This document shows, piece by piece, positions 1 to 10,622 of a stretch of 64,000 bases of DNA. The translations under genes were made by a program, and so were the position numbers. Source of the stretch: Neospora caninum Liverpool (lineage: Eukaryota > Apicomplexa > Conoidasida > Eucoccidiorida > Sarcocystidae); the NCBI RefSeq assembly GCF_000208865.1, contig NC_018397.1:4679748-4743747 (forward strand), given 5' to 3'. Every line of letters starts with the position of its first letter. Position 1 is the first letter of the stretch. The notes beneath the pieces are model-generated. The model did no database searches. It worked only from the letters and a program-made list of their open reading frames with translations, and was not told the DNA's origin.

Positions 1-176
1 GGTTGAGCTCGACAGCGCGGCAGAGCATACGTCAACCCCAGCTGCGTGGCTCTTCCGAACCGTGAAAGCGGTGTGCGTGCATCTGCGTCGACCTCTCTAG
101 CAGAGTGCGAGGACTCTCTGTCCCTTTTTGCGTTGATGCATGCTGCTGTAAGTGTCGCTGTAGTCGCCCCCTCGCT
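1..176. other. Sequence downstream of Gnt1
   Basis: The 176 bases beyond the Gnt1 stop codon presumably belong to its 3' UTR. No other feature was seen. Confidence 0.4.
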
Positions 177-3100
177 TCAGCAGCGCGTCTCCTTCTCGTG
201 CTCTCTCAGGAGCGAAAGAAGCAACTGAACGCCTTCCCTCTGTGTTTGGTGCTCTTTGGCGGTAACCTGAAAAATGTCTTCACTGTAGCCGCCGTCTCTG
301 GCGCGTTTCGAAATGAATCGCGTCTCCACATTGACGCCAATTTCTCTCCAAAACGCCTCCGGAGGCCTCTCCGAACCGAGCCCTAGAGAGCGCAGCTCGG
401 CAGGGCAAGAAGATGCGGTCGCAGAGAGAATGCGGCGCACACGCGCTTCTCCTGGAGAGAGCATCGAGGCAAACGCAGAGCGAGGCAACGAGGGAGACGA
501 AGCAGGGGAAAGAGAACCAGCCCAGAAGGGGGGAAGCGACGCAGAGGAAGAAGCCGGAGACGGAAGACCTCGTGAACCACCCCATGGAGAACACGAGGGC
601 GGTCGAGCGACAGCTGAAAGGTCGAAGGAATGGGAGGCGTAGCTAGCACGAGACGACTTCTGCTCATCGCCGATCAGGCCTTTGCGCGTGGTGGCGATTC
701 TGTCTCTCGTCTCGTGAGTGTCCGCGTTCCTCCACGCGTCGGTCTTCTTTGCTTCGTTCGTCTCCAACCCCGCCGTCGCTGCCTCTTTGCTTCCTTCTGT
801 TTGATCCCATTGCAGCTTGTTTCCGCTCTTCCTCTCCTTCCAGTCTCCGTCTTCCGAGACATACGCTCCTAGTCTCGCCGGCAAGCGTTCGGCTTCCCTC
901 GCTCTCGTCCCCTTGCAGGCGTCGCGCGTGTCCTTCGTTTCCTCTTCGCCGTTGCGGTCGGCCTCGAGTTCCCCGCACGTTCCCGCTGACCTCCCTTCCT
1001 TTCCTTCTTGCGTGGTCGCTGGGGCGGGTCCCTGGCTCTCGCTGCCGGAGGGGCTCTCGGCCTCCGTTCGTCCCTGCGTCGCTTTCCACCCATCTCTGCA
1101 CTCTTCCTTCTCTCCCTTTGCCTTTCTTTCTTCTCTTCGCTGCCTTTTCCTCTCTGCCGTCGATGTGATCTCCCTCCTCGTCTCCACAGCCTCGACACGC
1201 TTCTGCGTAGAACCCGCCGGAGGAAGCGCACGCGAAGAGACAGACGAACAGACAGACGAAGAGACAGAGGAAGAGATAGAAGATAAAGACGAACAGACAG
1301 AAGAAGAGAAAGGCGAACAGACGGAAGAAGAGATAGAAGAAGAGACGGCGAGGCACGTGTCTCCGAGTGGCTTCTCTTTTTCCGAGAACAGATGGCGGAG
1401 GTCAGTCTTGAAGAACGGACGCCGCGCTCGCGTCCAGAGATGAAACACGACGGAGAACCGAGGGGCGAAGAAAGACCAGCCATGCGTGAACAGCCGCAAG
1501 GTCATCGTTTGCTCTTCGCCGAAAAACACAAATTGAAGGCGAGGGTCATAGCCCACTTCTCTGATCACGCGGGCTGGGGCAAAGGAAAAGCCCGCTGCCC
1601 AAAACAGAGACTTGAGTGGAAAGAGGCAAGTCGATGGAGAGAAAGAAGGCGACAAAGACAGAGCGGACGACGAGACCGAAGACGCCGGCGACTCGGCAAG
1701 ACTCGCACGCTCTTGTTCGCAAGTGCCTGGAGCTTCTTCCAACTCACAGCAATGCAAACAGCTGCACGCGCAGGCGGTCGGGGGGCGCACGAGGTGCGTC
1801 ATCTTCATTGACAGGTTTCCTTCTCTCGAACCTTCTTCCAGAGAGAAACCGGACGACTCAGACGGAACAGGATCTGCAGCGGCGGAAAACGACGCAGACG
1901 CCAGAGGCGGGGCGGAGGCAGAAGAAGAGCCAGCGTAGGAACAGCGGTTCCTCGTCGCTCCCTGCGAGTCTCCTCCAGAACCGCGAGGCTCCGCCTTGGA
2001 GGCCGAGCCGTCGAATCGCAGCGCTCGGCCTTTGGTACGGAGCAGTCCGTTTCGATCAAAATGCCCTGCGCACAGAAGAATCCCTGGAAAGTAGACCTCC
2101 GGGAAGCGCTGCCCAGTTTTTTCCTTGGTCCACTCGGCGAGGTCGAGGTCTTGTCCTCCCTCGCCAGGCTCGTTTCTCCGTCCAGTCGGGCGTTCTTCCT
2201 CCGTTCCTTCGCTTCGCCCTTCTTCGCTCTGGCCACGTGGCTCTTGACCGCCGTGGGCAGGAAGCGCGGAGGCTGCCTCGAGGCCCGAGGCGCATAGACG
2301 CCGAGAGCGAGAAGCAGACGGCGCGTGTGGCGTCGCGAAGCCCTCGCGCTCGCACGAACGCGAAGAAGAAGAAGAAGAGACACAAGGAAGAGAGAACGTC
2401 TGCGAGGAAGGCCGAGGAGGGAGATGGCGCGTGTCATCAGAGGGGCAAGCACCGACCGAGGGAGACTCTGTCGTGCCGCTCGTGTGCGGCGGCTGAGGAA
2501 ACTCGAAAAATGGCAGTCCTTCCTCGTAGCCAGGGGGGTATCCCGTCAAGACGACTTTTTCCGTTACGAGCAGCGAACTGCATGCCGATGGAGGAGCCGA
2601 CGAACGAGCCGGAGACGCATTCGCCGACAGAGAAAACGCGTGCGAAGGCGGAGACAGCGTAGACGGTGATCGAGCGCGTTTTGTTTCCGCAGAGAGAGCC
2701 GCTGCGAGTGTCAACTGGTTCAGGAGGAAGCAATCAAAGTGCGGTGCGAAACGCATGTGAGAGTCGGTTTGGAGAAGCAGTTCGAGTCGCGTTTCTCCAG
2801 GTTTCCTGACGGCTGTTGCCTCTCTGAGCGGCGACGTCGGGAGCAGCCACTCGCAGAGAGCGCGCGCGAAACACGGCCCGCGGCTGTCTCTCCAGTCCAT
2901 GAATGCGAGGCACATCACTGCTGTTTCGTCTCCGTCCTCGTCCGTTTCCCACGCTTCTTCCCCGAGCTCGTCTTCCACGTTTCTTCCCGCGTCGTGCGCT
3001 TCTTCCCCTGTAGCAGCGTTGTCTTCTCCCTCTGAGCCTTGTCCAGATTCGGATGGAGACGCATCTCGCGCCCAGGCCGACGCATCCGAGGAGCGGGAAA

Positions 3101-4901
3101 GCTGGAAACACGAGCGCGAAGAAGCAACAACCGAGGGAGGCTCAGAAGCCGTGCGAGAACACGGGGCAGACGGGGACTGGCCGCCAGCAGCAAGGGCGGC
3201 AGCGAAGGGGTTCTTGTTCGGCTGAGGCAAAAGGATCTCCAGAACTGGAATACGAAGCACACGGTTTGCGCCTTCGTGCGTGTGCTCTGCGTCTGCTAGC
3301 GGTCGCGCCAGACTTGGGTCTCCATCGTTTCCCGCGTCCTTCAAAACAGAAGAGCTTTCCTCGTCCTCTTGAGAAGGTGGAAACGAAGGGAGCGCAACGG
3401 AAAGGAGGAAACAGCGCAAAGGCAAGTTTCCAGATCTCGTGCGTTCGTGGTCTCCTTCCATTCCTTCGTTCTTTGCCCATACGCCTTCTTCGTTGTCGAA
3501 AGAAACCTCGGGGTGAGTGCAGCGAGAAGATCGCAGGCTCAGTTGCAGCCACCGAGGAAGAAGGTCGGCAATCTCCCTCAGCGCCGCCCTCTTCAGCGAC
3601 GGAGCGAAAGGCGAAGTCACGGGCGTCGAGGAAGAAGCACAGGAAGTGGAACGGGAAGCCGGAGCAGCCACTCCAGTCGTCGCTGGAGGTGTCTGTGCAC
3701 GTGGTTGCGTGGGGGCTAGCGCATTTGTCCTGTTAATCAGATCATGGGCAGACTTTCCGGACGGTCTCTCACAGCTTTGCTTGTTCAAGCGAAAACGCTT
3801 TCCGGCCCAATCGCCGGTTTCCGTTTTCCCCCGCCTGTTCTCTCCGTCTCGGACTATTTCTCCTGAGCGGCCAGGGAGGTTCCCGAGTTTTTTATCCAGC
3901 GTTTTCCTGGTGGAAATCTTCCGTCGTTGGGCTAGACAACTCTTCGGGCCGTTCATCCGATGCCAAATAAAACGCGCAACTTCCCACAAATCAAAAGATT
4001 CCTCGTTCACGCAGCTTCCGGCCGGGTCCTCCACGGCTGTTGCTGGCGGTTTCGGGCTTGGAGCTTGGGGTCTGCGAACACCCAGAGTCTCATGCCTCTC
4101 GCAGTGGACAGGTGACGATGCCGGAAGTGGATGCGCATTCGTCTGCACCATCTGAGAGCTCGATGTTCCCCCCGAGGGGCCGCGCTGCTTGCTGTCGTCT
4201 TCCTCCCCAATCGACGTCCTCGGGCGAGAAGAAAGACATTCCACGGCTTTGTGACACCAACAACGACAGTATCGTCGACGCGGAGGGTGCCTCTTTGTTT
4301 TCGGGCGCGAGGAGACAGCAAGGGAGAGCGATTCCGCGTCAGATGCATCTGCATTTCCTCCACTTTCGCACTTTGAGTTTGTGGATCGCTCTCCTCTCGG
4401 CTCCTCACGTCTCTCCCTCCTCGAGCGTTTTACGTCACCTGGATTTCCCTCGTCGCCCCTGCTAGCCTCCGCACCGTTCTGCTGGCCATCGCCTCCTCGC
4501 CGTCCGTGTCTCATCTCAGCGTGAGCAACATCGTTGCGTTGCACGGGAGCAGAAAAGCGTGGAACAAAGTGAGAACGGCTCAGGCAGCTTTGCTCTGTGT
4601 TTGGTTCCGTACACGCCTTGTTCCTGCCAGCCCCAGCCCGCGTCTCCGCGGCCTGCTCGGTCCTGCAGAGACAGCACGAAGCGTGGAGTTCGCCTTGCCA
4701 CAAAACCACCGGAAAAAGGCGGCCCGGGAAATGCGCAAAGTGGAAAGCGCTCAAAAGGGTGTCAGCAAGTTCGCCGTCGCGGTACGAGGCCACGCTCCAC
4801 GAAATGCGAACCGGGAATTCATTCTCCACAGCCGGCGCAACGGGAGCGGAAGAACAAGACACGCGCCGTTGCGGCAGCTTCTTTGTGCGGTACGCGTCCA
4901 T
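177..4901 (-). CDS. GNT1: Skp1 hydroxyproline GlcNAc-transferase homologue (Gnt1 type), 1574 aa
   Basis: One open frame encodes a cytoplasmic-type glycosyltransferase of the family that adds GlcNAc to hydroxyproline on the SCF ubiquitin-ligase subunit Skp1. Family motifs appear in the expected order, widely spaced. They are SVASYRDGELADTL near residues 36-49 and the LWQ strand about residue 64; MDWRDSRG near 665; the DxD-like LQTDSHMRF near 712; LTGYPPGYE near 787; the AGHFDRNG segment near 950; AAGFSFAPARVIREVGYDP near 1105, followed by FFGEEQTMTLRLF; and a conserved C-terminus (FWREIGVN near 1515). The Dictyostelium enzyme is a few hundred residues long, so most of this protein is Ser/Arg/Glu-rich insertion. 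The start at 4901 is chosen because the first catalytic motif begins only about 35 residues later. No signal peptide is seen. Introns inside the insertions cannot be excluded, although the frame stays open throughout. Confidence 0.85.
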   Translation of the reverse strand: MDAYRTKKLPQRRVSCSSAPVAPAVENEFPVRISWSVASYRDGELADTLLSAFHFAHFPGRLFPVVLWQGELHASCCLCRTEQAAETRAGAGRNKACTEPNTEQSCLSRSHFVPRFSAPVQRNDVAHAEMRHGRRGGDGQQNGAEASRGDEGNPGDVKRSRRERREEPRGERSTNSKCESGGNADASDAESLSLAVSSRPKTKRHPPRRRYCRCWCHKAVECLSSRPRTSIGEEDDSKQRGPSGGTSSSQMVQTNAHPLPASSPVHCERHETLGVRRPQAPSPKPPATAVEDPAGSCVNEESFDLWEVARFIWHRMNGPKSCLAQRRKISTRKTLDKKLGNLPGRSGEIVRDGENRRGKTETGDWAGKRFRLNKQSCERPSGKSAHDLINRTNALAPTQPRAQTPPATTGVAAPASRSTSCASSSTPVTSPFAPSLKRAALREIADLLPRWLQLSLRSSRCTHPEVSFDNEEGVWAKNEGMEGDHERTRSGNLPLRCFLLSVALPSFPPSQEDEESSSVLKDAGNDGDPSLARPLADAEHTHEGANRVLRIPVLEILLPQPNKNPFAAALAAGGQSPSAPCSRTASEPPSVVASSRSCFQLSRSSDASAWARDASPSESGQGSEGEDNAATGEEAHDAGRNVEDELGEEAWETDEDGDETAVMCLAFMDWRDSRGPCFARALCEWLLPTSPLREATAVRKPGETRLELLLQTDSHMRFAPHFDCFLLNQLTLAAALSAETKRARSPSTLSPPSHAFSLSANASPARSSAPPSACSSLLVTEKVVLTGYPPGYEEGLPFFEFPQPPHTSGTTESPSVGACPSDDTRHLPPRPSSQTFSLPCVSSSSSSRSCEREGFATPHAPSASRSRRLCASGLEAASALPAHGGQEPRGQSEEGRSEGTEEERPTGRRNEPGEGGQDLDLAEWTKEKTGQRFPEVYFPGILLCAGHFDRNGLLRTKGRALRFDGSASKAEPRGSGGDSQGATRNRCSYAGSSSASAPPLASASFSAAADPVPSESSGFSLEEGSREGNLSMKMTHLVRPPTACACSCLHCCELEEAPGTCEQERASLAESPASSVSSSALSLSPSFSPSTCLFPLKSLFWAAGFSFAPARVIREVGYDPRLQFVFFGEEQTMTLRLFTHGWSFFAPRFSVVFHLWTRARRPFFKTDLRHLFSEKEKPLGDTCLAVSSSISSSVCSPFSSSVCSSLSSISSSVSSSVCSSVSSRALPPAGSTQKRVEAVETRREITSTAERKRQRREERKAKGEKEECRDGWKATQGRTEAESPSGSESQGPAPATTQEGKEGRSAGTCGELEADRNGEEETKDTRDACKGTRAREAERLPARLGAYVSEDGDWKERKSGNKLQWDQTEGSKEAATAGLETNEAKKTDAWRNADTHETRDRIATTRKGLIGDEQKSSRASYASHSFDLSAVARPPSCSPWGGSRGLPSPASSSASLPPFWAGSLSPASSPSLPRSAFASMLSPGEARVRRILSATASSCPAELRSLGLGSERPPEAFWREIGVNVETRFISKRARDGGYSEDIFQVTAKEHQTQREGVQLLLSLLREHEKETRC
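1195..1350. repeat. Purine-rich degenerate repeat inside the Gnt1 gene
   Basis: The plus strand is a run of imperfect gacagacgaagag / gaacagacagaagaag units. On the coding (minus) strand it is read as a Ser/Val/Cys-rich stretch (SSSVCSSxSS type) between the conserved C-terminal catalytic segments of Gnt1. It is a low-complexity insertion and carries no family motif. Confidence 0.7.
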
Positions 4902-7409
4902 AGCGGTGTGTGGTCTTTTCGATTGGCGCCGCCGACAAAGGAAGGAACCGCTGACGATGTGGAGAGATATTTGAGTCCATTCTAACTAAAAAAGGGAAAC
5001 AGTTGTCTTTTTCTTGTCCTCGACCCCCCAGCGCAACTGGGTAGATGTTGAGGATTTTGCCGGGATCCGAGCGGGGCAGCTACCGCCGGGCGCACACCTC
5101 TTGTCTTTCAGGGAATCGCGGTCTGCAGACCGGCGGCGAGAGCGACGCTTGGCTGCTTCTCCGAGAGGAACTGGTGAAAAAGAGCGAGGGAGAAGGCACG
5201 CGTTTGTCTGTTCGAAATCAAGGGATGCGCAGTGGGGACTCGCGCAGATGGAGAGACACGGAGGCCGGTCTCGTCCCCCGAGTATGGAGACGGGGAATGT
5301 CGGGTCTGCGGGAGACCGCAGATTCCTTGGCAGAGAAAATACGCGCGCCAGAGTGTGCGCGAGGTTCTTCCAGTCGCCAAAGCGGCTTTGAAAGTGGATT
5401 TAAAACTCGAGGAAAGAAGGAACCAGAGTGCTTGAGTGGGTGTCGTGAGGTCGATTGATACAAAGCACCACAGAGATCGGGCGGTCCCCCCCGAGTGGCA
5501 TCAACAGGGATTCGCGCGGGCGGGAGAGGCTGTACAGAGAGGGGGTCGAGGTGCTGTCAGCTGAGTATGAAACTGGGGAAAAGACCGTTAGCCAGTCGCG
5601 ATTCCCATTTTAGAGGATATGCATCCGAGCAGCGCAATGAAGACAAAACCTGTCATTTTTTCGCGTCTCGTTCGTTTTTTCCTGTACAACCCCAGGCCGC
5701 TGATTGCGATCATCTCTGTGGTTCGTTGGAACACTCGATCCAAGGGGATCGAGCATGCAAACAGAAAATTCTTACCGAGTCGTCGCTGCCTGGCACTGGG
5801 CGCGAGACCCACGAAACTCACTTTTGGCAACCTAACACCGCATGGCTGCAGAAACCATTTTCGGTAGACCTACAAACGTGAGAGGAGAAAAATCCTTGAC
5901 GTATCCTTCGGTTTTGTCTGGGTGGATGGGGTGGGGTGGCCCACCGACCCGCTACCAGGACTCGTCCTGCCTTTCCCCACGAGCTTCCGTCTTTTGGTAA
6001 CGCAGAGGACTATTATTGTTTCCACCTATAAAATAAAGAGCCGAAGGCGCAATCGGTAAGTCGGCGGTAAGATGTGTCCCAGCGTCACGTTGCTGGTGGT
6101 CCACCGGTCGATACAAACCTAGCAAAGGGCCGCCCACAGTCACGTTCTTGTCTGTGTGGAGCTTCTGGTACTTCACCATTTCATCCTATATATATTGATA
6201 TTCGCATAGGGTACGTCACAGTCGGCAAGGGGGGAAACCGGGCTGGGTGTGTTGCGTGCTTCGCTGTGGAGACTATGAAGCTTGGATGGGAGCAGTCGTC
6301 AATCTTGTCGCTCATCTCCGAACCACGCTCTTCTCAGCTTGCCTGTAGGGCAAGCAAGCGTAGAAATAGAGTGCTTTGGTGTGATTCAGTGCCAATACGT
6401 ATCTCTGCAGCAGTCTTCCCATAGAAACTTGCGTGGTCCGGCAGTGTGCAATGCCCACACGATAGTTTTGCAGCCATCTCGGGGTTAACTTCGCACGGCA
6501 TCCGCGGTTTCTTGCGGGGGTAAGCAAGTTTATGTGTGGGCACGAATCAAAGCAAGAAATGTGGTTAACGCTAGTAGAAAAGTTCGCTCGGTGCTGAAAT
6601 CGCGTAGTGGACGCAGAGGCCAAAATGCGATCGACGCGTGTTTCCAGTGATGTGTTCGGTCAAAAATTTCGCAGTCTTCAATGATGAGTTTGTGCCCCTC
6701 ACCGCTAATCAGCGGTTTCCGAGAATTTCCCTGCTTGTGACCCACTTGGGCAACAGGCAAGAGTAGATGGAAAATGGGGAATGGTGGCAATTGTCATCCT
6801 TGCTCTGAAGAAGACAGTGAAGACAGAGAAGTTTTATCAGGCGGCTTCATCACTTCCAGCAGCACTGCGCTTCACCGAATCACACGAGTGTCTCTTTCTA
6901 CGGGTAGCCCAGAACTTTCTCACTTGCTCATCGTGTCAGGGGATACCCTAAAGCGAGGCTGCATAGTGACGCTCTAATCGTGGCTGCGGCGTGTGTTGTT
7001 CACGGGGTTCATTTTCATACGAGCAACTAGTGAAAGCCTTGTCGGGAAAGAGGAGCAGAGGGATCTCGGTTCTATTGTATTGACGGTTCTCAACATGTTA
7101 GGCGAAATCAGGCCAAAGCGTCATAGAGTGCAGATATGGCACAACGCAACAATTACTGGGGCAACTACGAGACGGCCTCTGTAGCGTATAAAACACCACA
7201 TCATGTGGACTAGCATCAGGTTCTTTCGGATCGAGTTCCGCAGGGGAACGGTGGTGCTTCACAGAAGAAAAGCGCCGAATTAGGAAGTTCGAGCTTTCTC
7301 GTCCAAACCGCTCAGCCCCCTCCCCGCTTTAGTCACTAATACTTTTCAACCAGATGTGGGCCGCTGACGTCACTAGCTAGTGGTCGTTTTCTTCTGTTCA
7401 TAGGCATTT
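4902..7409. other. Intergenic, head-to-head Gnt1 / secreted-protein gene
   Basis: About 2.5 kb separates two divergent genes and should hold both promoters. It becomes AT-richer after about 5600. Short open frames here show no family motif, splice pattern or coding bias, and no RNA gene was recognised. Confidence 0.5.
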
Positions 7410-10400
7410 TTGTTTCACTTTGTTTTTAGAAGGTCGTTCCAGCGTCTCTGGATCGCTCCATCGTACACAATGACAGTGCGAGACTTTGTAGTAGCAGGCC
7501 ATCGACTCCACGGCAATTCTCGTGGAATGCCGTATATCAAAAGTGCTGCCGTCGCAATACTACTCGTTATCACCAGTGTTCGTGTTAGTCATGGAGGTAT
7601 CCTGATAACAAAGGAGCTGAGAGATGGCATCGTCCTCAAAGATGGTGCCCTGACACAGCCTTTGGGGCATTATTTTAACTCTTTTTCTGTTGAAGCACCG
7701 CTACCGCTCGAGAGTGGCAGTGGGACACCCAAAGATGGACTCCCCCGAGAGGCGCCTGAGCAGCCAAGTACGGATGTTCTATCTTCAGATTATTCTCAGC
7801 TCCCTGAGGCACAAGCAACGAGCAATATAGTCCAAATCGCACACGGAGCTTGGGTTGCAAGTCCGGAACGCATTCCTTTCCAGGATGGTAGTCTAGGAGC
7901 CGCTCCTCTCGTCCAGCGGTCCTCACTGGGTGGCCAGGGCCTTGTTGCCGAGATCTTGAAGGCGGTTGCGACTCCGGTAAGACCAAACCTTCTGCAGTCA
8001 CTGCATAGGTTTTCCGGGATCCCACAACGTGTCAGTTCTCCGGAAGTCCAGATATCCGCCAAAGCAATCGACGCCCATTCCCCCTATTCGCTGGTGGCGT
8101 CACCCGAGGGGATGACTCACGAAAGAGGCGATCAACAACAACATTTACAGGAAACTTCTCGTGCCTCTGTCAACCTGGAAGCGGCTCCCCTCACACACGT
8201 TCTTGTGTCAGCTATTTTGAGTAAGCTGCCCCCTAGGTTCCGGCCCTTCACTGGGCCAAATCAGCCTGTAGTGCGCATGCAGGACGAATCATCGATGCTG
8301 GATGACATCTTGATGATGGTCGCCCGCTTGGAACCTCTCTCTGCTCAGAGCAAGCTTGGGGGCGCACCGTCTTCAGCCATTCCACAACAGACCCGACTGC
8401 AGCTAGTAAATGCGATTGCGGGCGTGCTGTCCGGCGGGTTGCCTGCGAGGATTGTCGACCATGCCCTCGGATGGCTACGATGGAGTAACTTGACAGGCGC
8501 AAGCGACTCTGTCCCTCCCGGAGATAACACTGTGCCTCCCGTAAGCAACAGCCCTAATTCCCTTCCGATCCCTCTGCTCCCAGGCCGGCTAGCGTCTGTA
8601 TTAGGCCGAACTAGCCCTCTGCACGAGGTGTCGATAGACGGCTCCGAAAGATCCATCACATCCTCTCCTCTTCCCCCCACTGCACTGCAGGCTGCCCAGC
8701 GCCCTGTCTATTTGTTCCCTGTTTTGCATTCGACTCGTCATCATTTCCTCGCAGTGGATTCGCTTGACTCTCCCCAGCCCCAGGCTCCAAGAAGCGAGAC
8801 TTCTCCACCCGGAATGCCTGCACGTGAATTCTCAAACTATATGTACATGCAGACAGCTGAAGGCACACAACAGAGACAAGGGAATACCAGTCCCTTGCCT
8901 CCGTCACCGTCCCAGTTGAGTGGAGAGGCAGTCGCCAACGAGTCTCAGAACCACCCTCGAAATGGAGAAGCCGCACGTACGGGAGGCCTACCTCAGGAGG
9001 CTGGCGTGGATCGACAGGACCTCGTCACTACTCGTGTTTTTCCGAACTCTGCTAAGCCAAGTGACATTCACGATCATTCCGAGAACATGGCTGTCGATGC
9101 GCTGGAAAAAGAGTGGGCAGATTCTCGCGGCGCCGCCTCACGAGAGAAAGATCACGAACCCGATTCTACCGTTGAAGCCACAGCGACCACAGCGTCCCGC
9201 GTTAGGCAGGATTCGTACCGGAAAAGAGCAAATGAACATGTTGTATCAAGCTCCGTGCGAACAGAAAATGCGAAGGGGCGCCCGCTTGGAAGCGCGGGTC
9301 CTCGACTTCGAGAAGACGTGACCGAGGAACGGGTCAACGATTTTGCCCTCACGCAGTCTGCAGCAAAACGCGACAACGAGTTGCCGATCGATGGAGCTGC
9401 GTCTGGTCAGGGGGGATCCGTGAGAGGCGAGAGACTTGAAGCGACAGGACTACTCAGTGAAAACGATGGCGCGGTTCCTAATGACGGGCAAGAAGAGGCT
9501 AACACAAGTGACGACATAGAGAATTATACGCGCGAGGAACAGCACACAAGAGATCATGAAGAGTCAGATCCCTCCGATGAACATGATCCAAGAGATTACG
9601 GTGAGGAAGAGCCGCTTGACGAAGAAGAACTGGAGGAACCGTATGGCGGTTGGGATGATCCTGCAGATTCGGATCTAGGCAGTCCGGACGAAGAAGATGC
9701 CGGCAGCAGTTACGATTATCTTGTTCCAAGTGTCGCCGAGTTGATATTTAAGTTTTTTCCTCTTCCTGAGTGGCTCACGCTCAGCCCCGACCAGGTTCCT
9801 TCATTTGACTGGAAGCGCGTATTCAAAGATTACTTCCCAGGCGCAACCAAGCTGAGCCATGCCATTAACATGGCTGATGACGTTATCTACAATGAATATT
9901 GCAACCGCACCGTGCTTGAAGGTGAGCCATCGATTGATGCTCCTTTTGAATTCACTGGGGACGTCGTCTTTGACGAAGATCTGGATGATGCCCTCTTTCC
10001 CCCGAGTTTCGGTGAAAATCGACGGCTGCCATTAGTGCCAATGGAGATCGAAGACGAGTTCGACAAATGCGTCAACTTCTACAAAAACCGTACTCGAGAT
10101 TATATCGAAGAATATAGGCAGCAGTGCGACGATCTGTGGGACGACCCTAAAGCTCCTGGCGGCAGTCGGCTGCGGCCGTTGACAATAGACGACATGACGA
10201 CTTGCTTCCTCAGAAAGTATGACGTGGGTCGACGCTGGTTCAACGAGCTTTTCTTCCAGCCCTGGTTCCATCTGCTGAATCAAACATCCTACCTGTCCCA
10301 GGCTGTCGATACCGCCATGGCTGAGTTCGCCTACAATGGATGGTTGTTTCCTGCCGCGTATGCAGCAGCAAACTTCGGAGTGTGGCGAGCCTGCATCGAA

Positions 10401-10622
10401 ACGCGAGATTGTTTTGACGGGGAACAGTGTGTCCCCGCTCTTCCCGCCATTTATGGATTCGTTCTCAGTTTTTGTCAACGAACAGCAGATTCCATGACGC
10501 GTGACCCCATAACGGGCGTCCCCTTGGCAGAACGGTTTGTAGACGTGGGTATCGATCGCCTGCCAATAGTCTCTAGCAGGACGTTTGGGTCAAGAAACGT
10601 TTCTATAGTGCGCCCGAGGTAA
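7410..10622 (+). CDS. Lineage-specific secreted protein with Cys-containing C-terminal domain, up to 1070 aa
   Basis: A single open frame with no family I recognise. A hydrophobic segment (AAVAILLVITSVRVSHGG) follows Met40, so the functional start may be Met21 (7470) or Met40 (7527) rather than Met1. From Met40 it is a classical signal peptide. Residues about 80-680 are Pro/Ser/Gln-rich and poorly ordered. Residues about 690-770 are strongly acidic (Asp/Glu with His/Arg). The last 290 residues look folded. All eight cysteines I can find lie there (831, 887, 906, 932, 995, 1001, 1007, 1022), with Trp/Phe/Tyr-rich helices and four N-glycosylation sequons (NRT twice, NQT, NVS). An even cysteine count restricted to one domain fits disulfides formed in the secretory pathway. 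The layout resembles dense-granule or other secreted coccidian proteins, but the location is inference. Confidence 0.7.
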   Translation: MFHFVFRRSFQRLWIAPSYTMTVRDFVVAGHRLHGNSRGMPYIKSAAVAILLVITSVRVSHGGILITKELRDGIVLKDGALTQPLGHYFNSFSVEAPLPLESGSGTPKDGLPREAPEQPSTDVLSSDYSQLPEAQATSNIVQIAHGAWVASPERIPFQDGSLGAAPLVQRSSLGGQGLVAEILKAVATPVRPNLLQSLHRFSGIPQRVSSPEVQISAKAIDAHSPYSLVASPEGMTHERGDQQQHLQETSRASVNLEAAPLTHVLVSAILSKLPPRFRPFTGPNQPVVRMQDESSMLDDILMMVARLEPLSAQSKLGGAPSSAIPQQTRLQLVNAIAGVLSGGLPARIVDHALGWLRWSNLTGASDSVPPGDNTVPPVSNSPNSLPIPLLPGRLASVLGRTSPLHEVSIDGSERSITSSPLPPTALQAAQRPVYLFPVLHSTRHHFLAVDSLDSPQPQAPRSETSPPGMPAREFSNYMYMQTAEGTQQRQGNTSPLPPSPSQLSGEAVANESQNHPRNGEAARTGGLPQEAGVDRQDLVTTRVFPNSAKPSDIHDHSENMAVDALEKEWADSRGAASREKDHEPDSTVEATATTASRVRQDSYRKRANEHVVSSSVRTENAKGRPLGSAGPRLREDVTEERVNDFALTQSAAKRDNELPIDGAASGQGGSVRGERLEATGLLSENDGAVPNDGQEEANTSDDIENYTREEQHTRDHEESDPSDEHDPRDYGEEEPLDEEELEEPYGGWDDPADSDLGSPDEEDAGSSYDYLVPSVAELIFKFFPLPEWLTLSPDQVPSFDWKRVFKDYFPGATKLSHAINMADDVIYNEYCNRTVLEGEPSIDAPFEFTGDVVFDEDLDDALFPPSFGENRRLPLVPMEIEDEFDKCVNFYKNRTRDYIEEYRQQCDDLWDDPKAPGGSRLRPLTIDDMTTCFLRKYDVGRRWFNELFFQPWFHLLNQTSYLSQAVDTAMAEFAYNGWLFPAAYAAANFGVWRACIETRDCFDGEQCVPALPAIYGFVLSFCQRTADSMTRDPITGVPLAERFVDVGIDRLPIVSSRTFGSRNVSIVRPR

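Noticed and set aside
1616..2662. 348-codon plus-strand open frame inside Gnt1
   Set aside because: It is an antisense shadow of the Gnt1 insertion and Arg/Lys-rich with no motif. The minus strand carries the conserved glycosyltransferase segments.
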